Assembly: GCA_043751595.1 (NCBI GenBank)
Contig: JAYUZR010000022.1
Location: 1 to 23,992, forward strand
Length of the DNA: 23,992 nucleotides
Direction of reading: 5' to 3'
Source of the DNA: JAYUZR01 sp043751595
GTDB lineage: Bacteria > Patescibacteriota > UBA1384 > CAILIB01
Shown here: in pieces, positions 5,582-13,273 of the stretch
Layout of the letters: each line of letters begins with the position of its first letter
Numbering within the stretch: the stretch's first letter is position 1
Program-made: the position numbers and the translations under genes
Notes under the pieces: generated by a model
Told to the model about the DNA's origin: nothing
Databases searched by the model: none
Seen by the model: the letters and a program-made list of their open reading frames with translations, nothing else

Positions 5582-6124
5582 ATGACGCTACCCACTATCG
5601 ATGCCATTGCCGACCGCGCCACCACTTGGGTTGGTTCTACTCCTTCGCTCATTGTTCATACCCTATTCTTTCTCTGCTCATTTCTGGGGCATGCGCTTTT
5701 TAAGTGGGATTACTCTGAGATTTTGCTCACCCTCACCACTGTGGTTTCCCTGGAGGCCATCTATATTTCCATCTTTATTCAGCGTGCGGTTAATCAGCAG
5801 TCGGTTCGCTTGCAGGATGTAGAGGAATCAATTGATGAAGTAGAGGAGTCTATCACCGAGGTGGAAAAAAGCCTTGATGAAGTTGAGGAATCCATTACCG
5901 AAGTTGAGAAATGTTTTGATGAGGTTGAAGAATCGATCGATGAAGTGGAAAAGAGCATCGAAGATGTGGAGGATGCCTTGGATGAAGAAGAGGCCCAGCA
6001 CACCGCCGCACACGATAGCGCTGATGCCCTTACGCTAGAGGTTAAGAAGTTGGTAAAGGAGTTGCGCGCTGCCCGTCTTGCGGCAGAGGCGGCAACTAAA
6101 ACGATAGCTGTTGCCAAGAAGTAG
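5582..6124 (+). CDS. DUF1003-like membrane protein with heptad-repeat coiled coil
   Basis: The 180-residue product has two membrane segments (about residues 22-40 and 47-66) in the arrangement VGSTPSLIVHTLFF ... LTTVVSLEAIYISIFIQ ... NQQ, which resembles DUF1003. Residues 79-137 are an uninterrupted run of eight heptads of the form EVEESI(D/T), with V and I/L/F at the a and d positions and acidic residues outside: a rigid, strongly acidic two-stranded coiled coil. The C-terminus is basic and Ala-rich. The tail probably projects into the cytoplasm and may oligomerise. Function is unknown. It is followed after 23 bp by the sortase-substrate-like gene, which has its own -10 box. Confidence 0.75.
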   Translation: MTLPTIDAIADRATTWVGSTPSLIVHTLFFLCSFLGHALFKWDYSEILLTLTTVVSLEAIYISIFIQRAVNQQSVRLQDVEESIDEVEESITEVEKSLDEVEESITEVEKCFDEVEESIDEVEKSIEDVEDALDEEEAQHTAAHDSADALTLEVKKLVKELRAARLAAEAATKTIAVAKK

Positions 6125-6135
6125 GGTCGGTAGCG

Positions 6136-6141
6136 TATACT
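6136..6141 (+). promoter_or_regulatory. -10 box placed for leaderless transcription
   Basis: TATACT lies exactly 6 nt before ATG 6148, with no Shine-Dalgarno in between. Confidence 0.6.
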
Positions 6142-6147
6142 GTATGT

Positions 6148-6492
6148 ATGCGATTTAGCCGATCTATTTTTGTAGCAGTCTTTGCCCTTTTTGTGGTTGG
6201 CATCAGTATTCCTCAGGTTACCAAGGCCGAACAGCTTGGTTCCATTGCCGATCTTACGCCCACACCAAGTCCCAGTCCTTCCGCTACACCAACACCTACG
6301 GCCACGGTGGCTGCAACGGCAACACCCGTGGCAACCGCTACTGCAACACCTGTTGCTACGGTCGCTCCTTCAGCCTCTCCTATCACGCAGCTAGCCAAAA
6401 CAGCCGCTCCTTCATTTGGAGTAATTTTGCTCACTGCCAGTATTGCTATGGTTGGCCTCTCGCTGGTGCAGGTACTTGGCCGCCGCCGCTAG
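6148..6492 (+). CDS. Small secreted Pro/Thr/Ala-rich protein with sortase-like sorting signal
   Basis: Of 114 residues, 1-27 are a signal peptide (MRFSRS..., cleavage near TKA-EQ). Residues 37-80 are low-complexity Thr/Pro/Ser then Ala/Thr/Val repeats, like a wall-spanning stalk that may be glycosylated. Then comes Q-LAKTA (82-86), a hydrophobic helix (about 89-108) and a GRRR tail. A short motif, a membrane helix and a basic tail is the classic cell-wall sorting signal; LAKTA is close to the LAxTG motif of class E sortases but ends in Ala. A sortase gene lies 4 bp away, convergent. The mature peptide would be only about 60 residues. That it is a substrate is inference. Confidence 0.7.
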   Translation: MRFSRSIFVAVFALFVVGISIPQVTKAEQLGSIADLTPTPSPSPSATPTPTATVAATATPVATATATPVATVAPSASPITQLAKTAAPSFGVILLTASIAMVGLSLVQVLGRRR

Positions 6493-6496
6493 ATTC

Positions 6497-7303
6497 TTAC
6501 TGCTGCAGCTCGGCGACCACTACTAAGCGGTCTTTGGATGTCCAAAGCGGCGTACAGGTATACAGGGTAAGAATGGCTTTATCGGTTGCCCCTTCAATCT
6601 CTACCGCACGATCGGTAACCGTTTTGCTTTCGGTCACGGTGTAACGGTACCGAATGTTGCCCCAAATAAGCTCGATAGGGTCGCCAACCTTTACCTTATC
6701 TAGGTTATAAAAGGTATCGTTTCCGCTGGTAAACTTAAAGCGATGAGCGGCTAGTGTAGTATTGCCACCCTTGTATGGCGCGCTGGTGCCAGGGCGATGC
6801 CAGATTCCCTTCTCAAGCGTGGCCTCGGTCGCTCCTTCGTACACAGCGCCCTCAATTCCCATGCTGGCCACAATTAGGCGGTTAGGGCCGCTTACAAACT
6901 CGGGCGTGGCGCTTGGCGCAGGTACGGCGGCACGGGTAAGTGCCTGGGCAGCTGGCGTAGCTTTGGTGCTGGCCTCGGTTCGGTAGTGTCCGATGGCACT
7001 TAAGCGAGGAAGGAAGGGGATAAGGAGCAGGCAGGCGTAGGCGGCAATGGCAGTGTAGGCAAGGCCGGCTGTTATCCTTTTTAGCTTTTGTGAGGGCTTT
7101 TTCTTGGCTTTTACGGGAGCTGTAACTTTGGACTCAATGGCGACAGGAAATGGAGGCAATACCGAATCTTCCTCTTCTTCTGGTAAGTGGGGGATGAGCT
7201 CGGGCGAAGGTAGTTCGGTTTTTAGAACCTCAAAGTGGTGCTCAACCGGCGCAGGGCTTGGTTGGCTTTTTTTGAGGCGAATACCGTCCATCCCGCTAGG
7301 CAT
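6497..7303 (-). CDS. Class D/E-type sortase
   Basis: The 268-residue protein has an unusually long acidic/proline-rich cytoplasmic part (1-75), one membrane segment (about 78-98), an Ala/Pro linker and a C-terminal sortase domain (140-265). The catalytic triad is visible: H187 in LAAHR, C250 in TLYTC, R259 in SKDRLVV. Sortases cleave sorting signals and attach proteins to the envelope. The subclass is judged from the TLYTCTP motif and linear layout and is not certain. The gene converges on the putative substrate at 6148-6492. A TATACT box sits 6 nt before the ATG, so it is probably leaderless and independent of the upstream peptidase gene. Confidence 0.88.
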   Translation of the reverse strand: MPSGMDGIRLKKSQPSPAPVEHHFEVLKTELPSPELIPHLPEEEEDSVLPPFPVAIESKVTAPVKAKKKPSQKLKRITAGLAYTAIAAYACLLLIPFLPRLSAIGHYRTEASTKATPAAQALTRAAVPAPSATPEFVSGPNRLIVASMGIEGAVYEGATEATLEKGIWHRPGTSAPYKGGNTTLAAHRFKFTSGNDTFYNLDKVKVGDPIELIWGNIRYRYTVTESKTVTDRAVEIEGATDKAILTLYTCTPLWTSKDRLVVVAELQQ

Positions 7304-7309
7304 ACAAAA

Positions 7310-7315
7310 AGTATA
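7310..7315 (-). promoter_or_regulatory. -10 box placed for leaderless transcription of the sortase gene
   Basis: On the minus strand TGCTATACT is an extended -10 element whose hexamer ends exactly 6 nt before ATG 7303. No Shine-Dalgarno is present. Confidence 0.6.
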
Positions 7316-7338
7316 GCATTCTGGCGCCTGGCCAGCAC

Positions 7339-9108
7339 CTAAATAAGCTTGAGTTCAGTCGCCAGGGCTTCGGCTGTATTGAGTGTCTGTTCAATTTGGG
7401 CGATGCCTTCTTCCCAGAAGGCGGCATCGGTAATATCAATCCCAAGATCGGCAAAGGCTTGGGTTGGGCTCTGTGAACGACCAACCGCAAGAAACGCGTT
7501 TACTTGCTCGATGGCCTTGGGGTCTTTGCGTACCTTAGATTGCAGCGCCTTGGCGATAAGGAGCCCGCTGGCGTAGGAGTACACGTAAAAATGGCTTCGA
7601 ATATGGCTCCAGTAGACCCACCAGCTGTTGTAGGATGCATCCATTACTACGCTTTCGCCCAGGTACGCTTGCATGTGCTTGGCGAATAACTCGCCAATCT
7701 TTTCAGCAGAGAGATTACCTTCGGCTCGAAGAGTGGCGTGGAGGTCTTGCTCAAACTGATAGCAGGCAATCTGGCGGAAGCACGAGGCAATATCGTCGTC
7801 CAGACGGCTCATCAACAGATCCAGCTGGCGCTTTGGGGTAGCGGTTGCGGCAAGCTCTTCAAGAACAAAGTCTTCCATAAAGGTACTAGCCACTTCGGCG
7901 GTTGCCAGAGGGGTGCCAAGATTTAGGGCATTCTGCTTTTTGGCGATCAGAACATCATTAATGCCGTGCCCGGTCTCGTGCGCCAAAGTGGTAATATCGT
8001 CTTCTTTTCCGTTAAAGTTTAGCAACATCAAAACTGGGCTTTCGGGCAGGTGGTAGGCACAGAAGGCGCCACCGCGTTTGCCTTTTTTAGGGAAGACATC
8101 TACCTGGCCTTTATTCACAAAATCTTGCAAGATTTCGCCGTACTGCGGATCGAGTTTGCTTAGTACCTTCGTGGTAAAAGTGAGCGCTTCATCCCAGGTG
8201 TACGATGGAGATTCTTCGGATTGAATCGGTAAAATGCGACTCGCGTAGGTGAGTTTCTCTAGTCCTAAGAGCTTAGCTTTAAGGGCGTAAAAACGGTGGG
8301 CAAGCGGGTAATGCGCTGCAACGGTGTCTACGAGGGTATCAACTGCCTCGCTGGCAATATCATCAGAAAGGTGGCGAGCGGTATCTGGCCTATCGCGCTT
8401 GCGCAGTTCATCGTTAATTTGGTGATCCAGCAAGAGGGCAGTCATCTCTGCTGCAGCAACGGGAGCATGTTTTTGCATAATACCGCTCACAAGTACGGCT
8501 GCTTCTTCACTGGTAGCTGGCTCTTGAATCTTACTCATCAAGGCGGGCAGAGTGAGGGTTTCTCCACCCAATTCCACCGTTTCGGCATACAAAAGTTGGT
8601 CAACAAGCTCTGTCCAGTGCTGGCGAGCAGGCACCGACTTACGGCTTAAAATGTATTCTTCAGATTCGCTCAAGAGATACTTTCCGTGAACCGCTAAACG
8701 CTCCAGGAAATGGTGATAGGGAGCAAGAGTGGGGTTAGCCAAGAAAGCGGCAAGTGTCTCCTGGGGCAGTTTGGAGAGGGTTTCTTCAAAGAAAAAGAGT
8801 TCTTTTTCAGTTTTACTAAGACGCGCGGCAAGCTTGGTGAGCGCGGCTTTTGTCTCGGTATCGGCGCTATCAAGTGCTTGCTTCATGGAGAGGTAATAAT
8901 CGACCGGACCGCCCATGCCGTAGGCGCTCTGCAGTTGCTCGTACGCAACTAGGGCTTCAAGCGCGGCGGTGGGTTCGGTTTTCCAATCGGTGCGTGCTTT
9001 CCAGGTTTCAGCGAATGCGGTATGAGCAGTCTCTAGGGAAAGAAGAGCGGATTCGATGCCGGTTGGGCTGGCATCGGGAAGAATGGTAGAGAGGTTCCAG
9101 GTGGTCAT
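7339..9108 (-). CDS. pepF: M3-family oligoendopeptidase (PepF-like)
   Basis: From ATG 9108 the product has 589 residues, normal for oligoendopeptidase F. It is a soluble zinc peptidase that degrades short peptides. The zinc site is intact: H377-E378-x-x-H381 in LAHETGHGIND, with E405 in ATAEVASTFMED as third ligand. The C-terminal SHIRSHFYVYSYASG matches the substrate-binding loop of the family. The frame extends to 9162, but MTTWNLSTILPD is the usual family start. There is no signal peptide. CATAGT lies 6 nt before this ATG, matching the leaderless pattern of neighbours. Confidence 0.92.
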   Translation of the reverse strand: MTTWNLSTILPDASPTGIESALLSLETAHTAFAETWKARTDWKTEPTAALEALVAYEQLQSAYGMGGPVDYYLSMKQALDSADTETKAALTKLAARLSKTEKELFFFEETLSKLPQETLAAFLANPTLAPYHHFLERLAVHGKYLLSESEEYILSRKSVPARQHWTELVDQLLYAETVELGGETLTLPALMSKIQEPATSEEAAVLVSGIMQKHAPVAAAEMTALLLDHQINDELRKRDRPDTARHLSDDIASEAVDTLVDTVAAHYPLAHRFYALKAKLLGLEKLTYASRILPIQSEESPSYTWDEALTFTTKVLSKLDPQYGEILQDFVNKGQVDVFPKKGKRGGAFCAYHLPESPVLMLLNFNGKEDDITTLAHETGHGINDVLIAKKQNALNLGTPLATAEVASTFMEDFVLEELAATATPKRQLDLLMSRLDDDIASCFRQIACYQFEQDLHATLRAEGNLSAEKIGELFAKHMQAYLGESVVMDASYNSWWVYWSHIRSHFYVYSYASGLLIAKALQSKVRKDPKAIEQVNAFLAVGRSQSPTQAFADLGIDITDAAFWEEGIAQIEQTLNTAEALATELKLI

Positions 9109-9186
9109 GGGGCTACTATGGCGGGTTGGTGTGGGCCAGTCAAAGTCACCCTGGTGACACACTGATTAGGATAAGGTATTCGGGTT

Positions 9187-9927
9187 ATGAATAAGTCCAC
9201 TGCCTTAATATTTATTGATGAGTCCGGAAATCATGCACTTGATCCTGTCCATATTGATGCACAGTACGGTGTATTTGTGCTCTGTGCCGTTTGTTTCTCT
9301 TTTGATGAGTATGTAGAGTTTGATGCTGCCTTCCGTAAGCTAAAGCAAAGATTATTCGGGACTGAAGAGTATGTTATCCATACTGCAGAAATAACAAGAC
9401 CTACTAAGTCTAGGAGTGAAGTCAGTCTCCTTTTTGAGGCTAGCTCCTTTAGAAGGGTTTTTTACGATGAGGTTAATGCACTCATTGCTGCACATTCTTT
9501 TAAAGTAATTAGTTCAGTAATCAAAAAGAACGAAGCGGTGGCACTTTTGGGAGAACTATCGAGTGATCCCTATCTGTATTCTTTCGAGTTTATAATAAAT
9601 AGGGTTCTCTATAACTTTTCAGGTAGCTTGTGCAAGATTTATCCAGAAAAAAGAAGAAGAACTGAAGATGCTAAGTTATGTATTGCATTTGACCGTTATT
9701 CAACCCTGGGTACGCAGTATTATAAGCCTAGTGAAGTCACGGGAAGAGTTCCCGAATTTAATTTGGTTGATAAAAGAGAAAATCATAGTGGCAGTCAGCT
9801 AGCTGATCTTATAGCTTCACCAATCGGTAGGAATGCTTTGGGCAAAAAGGCGAGGCCTGGCTCAGAAGTGGAGTACACATCCTTTACTCATAAGTTACAT
9901 ACAGATAACTCCCTGTATTTTCCATAA
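9187..9927 (+). CDS. DUF3800 domain protein
   Basis: The 246-residue protein starts with the hallmark FIDESG (D11, E12) and has the paired QLADLIA motif at 204-210 (D207), with D169 in AFDRY between: acidic residues arranged as in an RNase H-like active site, which has been proposed for DUF3800. The family is common in accessory and mobile regions; a nuclease role is inferred, not shown. The gene is A/T-richer than the genes on either side, which fits acquisition by transfer. It diverges from the M3 peptidase gene. No strong Shine-Dalgarno is visible before ATG 9187. Confidence 0.85.
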   Translation: MNKSTALIFIDESGNHALDPVHIDAQYGVFVLCAVCFSFDEYVEFDAAFRKLKQRLFGTEEYVIHTAEITRPTKSRSEVSLLFEASSFRRVFYDEVNALIAAHSFKVISSVIKKNEAVALLGELSSDPYLYSFEFIINRVLYNFSGSLCKIYPEKRRRTEDAKLCIAFDRYSTLGTQYYKPSEVTGRVPEFNLVDKRENHSGSQLADLIASPIGRNALGKKARPGSEVEYTSFTHKLHTDNSLYFP

Positions 9928-10017
9928 TAAAAAGAAGAGGCCGACCGCTACGCAGTGGACCTCTAACTTGGCGAAATTATAAGAAAATGATGGCTCTCTG
10001 TCAATATGAGGCGGTGC

Positions 10018-10045
10018 TTGAGTTTTCCCTCAGCAGTGCTATCTT
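10018..10045 (+). promoter_or_regulatory. Possible promoter of the orphan gene at 10076
   Basis: TTGAGT and TATCTT separated by 16 bp, placing transcription start near 10052, just before a strong ribosome binding site. Confidence 0.4.
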
Positions 10046-10075
10046 TTTGACAAAGTAAAAAATAGGAGGTGCTGT

Positions 10076-10348
10076 GTGGCACTGTTTATCCTAATCCATC
10101 CTGGATCAAGGAAGATTGTACGAAGGCAATGTAAGAATAGGGCTGTTCTTACTGCCTTTCAGCTGGCGGAGGATGATCTGCTTTCCCCAATGGATGGCCA
10201 CGCCTTCCCGTTCCACTTGGCCGGAGCGCTAGAGGCTCAGGGATACAGGATAACTCTCCACGCGGTAGCTCGCTTCGAGGGTAAACTCTGTGGACTTTGG
10301 CGCTGCTCAAAAACCAAGCAGCAGAGAAGAGTTGAACTTGCTGATTAA
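10076..10348 (+). CDS. Unrecognised 90-residue protein
   Basis: It starts at GTG 10076, seven bases after a near-perfect TAGGAGGTG ribosome binding site, which settles the start. The product is basic and soluble, with MALFILIHPGSRKIVRRQ at the start, a central His-rich part (GHAFPFHLAG) and a KTKQQRR tail. No family is recognised. It has its own terminator at 10363 and a plausible promoter, so it is a real single-gene unit. Confidence 0.7.
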   Translation: MALFILIHPGSRKIVRRQCKNRAVLTAFQLAEDDLLSPMDGHAFPFHLAGALEAQGYRITLHAVARFEGKLCGLWRCSKTKQQRRVELAD

Positions 10349-10362
10349 AATCGTCACTATCC

Positions 10363-10390
10363 GCCGCCCCATCGGGGCGGCTCGTTTTTT
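10363..10390 (+). terminator. Strong intrinsic terminator
   Basis: GCCGCCCC-ATC-GGGGCGGC (10363-10381) followed by TCGTTTTTT. It separates this gene from the convergent ATPase gene, whose stop codon overlaps the T run. Confidence 0.9.
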
Positions 10391-11138
10391 AATCTCTTAG
10401 TAAATGACTAAGCATTTGCTCTGGTCCGTTCAAAAACTGCTTCGTTAGCTGGAAGTGCGCGGTATCTTCTAGGGAAGTCTGCTTGATTCCCTGTGCGCCA
10501 AGTTCGTAAATAGTTGCCCCGGGATACGCCAAAAGAATAGGGGAGTGGGTGGCGATAATAAACTGAGAATCAAGTGCAATTAGTTCATGCATTCGGCGTA
10601 GTGCCGCCAATTGGCGGGTGGGAGAGAGGGCGGCTTCCGGCTCATCGAGAATATAGAGCCCATTGCCACCGAATCTATCTACAAGCAGGCGCATAAATGA
10701 TTCGCCATGCGACTGCTCGTGCAGCGATTTGCCGCCGTAATAGTGGATAAGTGCCGGTCCATATCCACCAGCTTTATCAAGCTCTTCTATATTGGTTGCT
10801 ACATTAAAATAGCTTTCGGCGCGTAAAAAGTACCCATCGCGTGGCGGCTTGCGGTGGCGCACCAGAGTAAGGTGCTCGTGTAAATCTGAGTGCGAACTTC
10901 GGGTGCTAAAGTTAAAGTTTTTAGAGCCACCCTCAGGGTTAAATCCGTACGTCACGGCGATTGCCTCGAGGAGGGTCGATTTTCCGGTGCCATTTTCGCC
11001 AACCAGGAGTGTAACGCCCGGATTAAGTTGGAGCGACTCTAGGTTCTGCAGAGCCGGAATCGTGTGGGGATACTCTGCGGCATTGGATTCGCCTAGAGAG
11101 TATTCGATTCGGGTTAGATAGCCGCCGAGAGCGTTCAC
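10389..11138 (-). CDS. COG3910-type predicted ATPase (ABC-ATPase fold)
   Basis: The 249-residue protein has Walker A GENGTGKST (47-55), an ABC-signature-like SHGES (143-147), Walker B LYILDEPEA with catalytic E167, and a switch H198 in ATHSP. These form a complete ABC-type nucleotide-binding domain of the SMC/RecN-like soluble kind; there is no transporter partner. Length fits the predicted-ATPase family COG3910. Start is GTG 11138, overlapping the upstream GNAT stop by one base (TAGTG), with the AAGGAGG inside the end of the GNAT gene, so the two are translationally coupled. The biological role is unknown. Confidence 0.85.
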   Translation of the reverse strand: MNALGGYLTRIEYSLGESNAAEYPHTIPALQNLESLQLNPGVTLLVGENGTGKSTLLEAIAVTYGFNPEGGSKNFNFSTRSSHSDLHEHLTLVRHRKPPRDGYFLRAESYFNVATNIEELDKAGGYGPALIHYYGGKSLHEQSHGESFMRLLVDRFGGNGLYILDEPEAALSPTRQLAALRRMHELIALDSQFIIATHSPILLAYPGATIYELGAQGIKQTSLEDTAHFQLTKQFLNGPEQMLSHLLRD

Positions 11139-12094
11139 TACACCTCCTTCTTGTAATAAATCCAGGCTGGTACTTTTTCAAACCCAAGGGCGGTGTTGAT
11201 TTCGAGCATCCCTTGGTTATGTTCTTCGTTCCAGGTTTTAATGCAGGTGTAGCCCGCGTCTTTTGCGTACAGCACGGCTGTATACTTAAGCGCCCTTGCG
11301 ATGCCTTGCTTGCGGAATGCTCGGCGTACCCCAGTGACACCAACGTACAAGTTTGGCTCCGCCGCAGACTTCCAGAGGGCGCTTTCGCCAATCCATTCCC
11401 CGTCTTTAATCGCGATAAACCAACCCTCCAGTAGCAGGTCGGGGTTTTGCAGGGTACTTTTAGTAAAGTGCTCAAACGAGCACTTGGTAGGAGTGCCGGT
11501 GGTAGGGATGTCGAGCGTTACTTCCCAGTCAAGTTCGTAGAGTTGTTGCTGCCAATCGTCGGTAGTTTTACTGAGCTCGGCTAGGCTTGTGATAACTACT
11601 CCACTCTCACAAACTTTTTCATACGTTTCTTTAAAGCTCGCCAGGTTAGCGGCTTGGGGATTCAGCCTGCTTTCCCATTCCTTCATTTCTTCTGAGAATC
11701 CCTGTTTTTCAATAAAACGCACGGCCCGAGTAAAGTCTTCGCGAGTGTGGGTTCGAATAGTGGTTGGGTTAAAAGGCTTGAGTGCCTCGAGGGTGTGCGC
11801 ATGCAGAAGCTGGCCAAATCCCTTTCCTTCAAACTCAGGTAGTACCAGGATGAGAACCTCAAACTCTTGGGGATGGAATGCGGCTATATCTTGGTCGTAG
11901 GTTGCCATGCCCACTACTACGTCATCTAATTCTAGTAAGAAGCGAGCGTGGCGGACTTTTGGGTCTTTGCTGGCTTCGTTAAATCTAAGCTGCTCTACGG
12001 TGAGAGGGTAGTCGGGGAAAATGGTATTACCAATGAGTGTAATAGCCTGGTAATCACTATCTGATCTGGTAAATGGACGAATGATCGGTTGCAT
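11138..12094 (-). CDS. Tandem GNAT-family N-acetyltransferase
   Basis: The 318-residue protein has two GNAT folds. The first (about 1-140) carries LVLPEFEGKGFGQLL, the second (about 165-318) carries GVRRAFRKQGIARALK, both versions of the acetyl-CoA pyrophosphate-binding motif A (Q/R-x-x-G-x-G/A). The two-domain layout resembles mycothiol synthase-like enzymes, but the substrate cannot be told from sequence. It forms an operon with the ATPase at 10389. TACCAT lies 6 nt before the ATG, a weak version of the leaderless pattern seen nearby. Confidence 0.87.
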   Translation of the reverse strand: MQPIIRPFTRSDSDYQAITLIGNTIFPDYPLTVEQLRFNEASKDPKVRHARFLLELDDVVVGMATYDQDIAAFHPQEFEVLILVLPEFEGKGFGQLLHAHTLEALKPFNPTTIRTHTREDFTRAVRFIEKQGFSEEMKEWESRLNPQAANLASFKETYEKVCESGVVITSLAELSKTTDDWQQQLYELDWEVTLDIPTTGTPTKCSFEHFTKSTLQNPDLLLEGWFIAIKDGEWIGESALWKSAAEPNLYVGVTGVRRAFRKQGIARALKYTAVLYAKDAGYTCIKTWNEEHNQGMLEINTALGFEKVPAWIYYKKEV

Positions 12095-12134
12095 GGCAGT
12101 ATGGTAGCGGATTTTACTCGAGCAGTCCTATGTC

Positions 12135-12545
12135 ATGAACTACAGCAGCGTCCTCATTATCGACCAAACCCTTAAAGAAGAGGTGGGCAAGCAGACCAAT
12201 GCAGCCTTTGTGTTGGGTCTAACCGCCGGCCGGTTGCTATCTGATAGTACCTTTGGTCACGAAGTTATCGATGGCGATGGCAGTAAACACGCTTTTCTTA
12301 CTAATCTTCCTCATTTTATAAAGAAGGCGACCCAGTCAAAAATGCGCTCGCTACGGGCTGAGTTTATGGAGGTCGAAGGAGTGATTGTGGTGGATTATAC
12401 TGAGGCAGCTGCGCCTTCTACCTATGCGGATTATGCCAGGGTGTTAGGCGAGCAAGAGGGGGAGGAAATTAGCTATCGCGCACTCTATGTGTACGGACCG
12501 GAGGAGATTGTGGGAGCAAAGACTAAGAATCTTTCAAGGTTGTAA
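12135..12545 (+). CDS. DUF2000-like protein
   Basis: The 136-residue protein resembles DUF2000: N-terminal VLIIDQTLKEEVGKQTNAAFVLGLTAG, the FGHEVIDGDGSKH turn and the TNLPHF segment, length near the family norm of 135-140. The fold is related to peptidyl-tRNA hydrolase-like proteins, and the function is unknown. Its start lies 40 bp from the divergent GNAT start, so promoters overlap. The NUDIX gene follows after one base, making a two-gene operon. Confidence 0.7.
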   Translation: MNYSSVLIIDQTLKEEVGKQTNAAFVLGLTAGRLLSDSTFGHEVIDGDGSKHAFLTNLPHFIKKATQSKMRSLRAEFMEVEGVIVVDYTEAAAPSTYADYARVLGEQEGEEISYRALYVYGPEEIVGAKTKNLSRL

Positions 12546-12546
12546 T

Positions 12547-13059
12547 ATGTCGGCTAATAATTTAGGAATTATTGGATACGAAGATATCATTCAGGGATAT
12601 TTGATTTCTGATCGCACTGGTTATATACCGCGAACAGCTGTTCGAGCGTTGATTGTTGATGGCAAGGGGCGCGTGGCGCTCATGCACGTTAAGAAGTATG
12701 GCTACCACAAGTTGCCAGGGGGAGGGGTTGAAGAGGGCGAAGACCTTATAGAAGCGTTGCGGCGAGAATTGCGAGAAGAAGTTGGTTGCGAGGTTGAAGT
12801 GGGGGAAGAAGTTGGAGAAGTAGGCGTGTATTGGGATTCTTCGCGCGAGTTTCAGGTATCGCATTATTATCTCACGAAGTTGGTGGGAGGTATTCGCGAA
12901 CAGCACTTAACTGATCGGGAGCGGGAAGAGGAGCATGCGCCTGTGTGGTTGCGCGGTGTTGATGAGGCTGTCCGGACGCTAGAAGCAGATGCGCCAACGG
13001 AGCGTGGTGGGAAGATTATTAGGTTAAGAGACTTGATGTTTTTAAGGACCATGAAGTGA
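12547..13059 (+). CDS. NUDIX hydrolase
   Basis: The true start is ATG 12547, one base after the upstream stop, with CAAGG seven bases before it; the frame continues upstream only through the other gene. The 170-residue product has an exact NUDIX box at residues 59-81 (G-x5-E-x7-R-E-L-R-E-E-V-G-C), so it should be an active pyrophosphohydrolase of nucleoside diphosphate-linked compounds. The substrate is not evident. Residues 1-27 (GYEDIIQGYLISDR) precede the domain. It is co-transcribed with the DUF2000 gene. Confidence 0.9.
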   Translation: MSANNLGIIGYEDIIQGYLISDRTGYIPRTAVRALIVDGKGRVALMHVKKYGYHKLPGGGVEEGEDLIEALRRELREEVGCEVEVGEEVGEVGVYWDSSREFQVSHYYLTKLVGGIREQHLTDREREEEHAPVWLRGVDEAVRTLEADAPTERGGKIIRLRDLMFLRTMK

Positions 13060-13073
13060 GGGCTTATATGCCC

Positions 13074-13113
13074 AACTAAAAACACTCTCCAAGGAGAGTG
13101 TTTTTAGTTGGGG
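13074..13113. terminator. Shared terminator of NUDIX operon and tRNA-His
   Basis: CCAACTAAAAACACTCTCC-AA- and its complement form a perfect 19-bp palindrome. On the minus strand it begins with the CCA of tRNA-His, so the tRNA tail is the base of the terminator stem; on the plus strand it closes the NUDIX operon. Confidence 0.8.
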
Positions 13114-13185
13114 TGGCTGATGGGATTCGAACCCACGACCGCCTGATCCACAATCAGGAGCGCTAACCGCTGCGCAACAGCCACC
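13109..13185 (-). tRNA. tRNA-His (anticodon GTG)
   Basis: Acceptor GTGGCTG/CAGCCAC with the His-specific extra G(-1) opposite C73, anticodon loop centred on GTG, T loop TTCGAAT, encoded CCA. Confidence 0.95.
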
Positions 13186-13234
13186 ATACTCGAGGGAATG
13201 TACCAGATATGTGCGGTTTGGTCGAGGGGTACGA

Positions 13235-13271
13235 CTAAGGCCCTCCCGTATCCGGGAGGGCCTTAGATTTT
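13235..13271. terminator. Strong hairpin between tRNA-His and the membrane orphan
   Basis: A 14-bp perfect stem CTAAGGCCCTCCCG (13235-13248, 13253-13266) with loop TATC. The T run (ATTTTT) follows on the plus strand; on the minus strand the tail is poorer, so it may act both ways. Confidence 0.65.
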
Positions 13272-13273
13272 TC

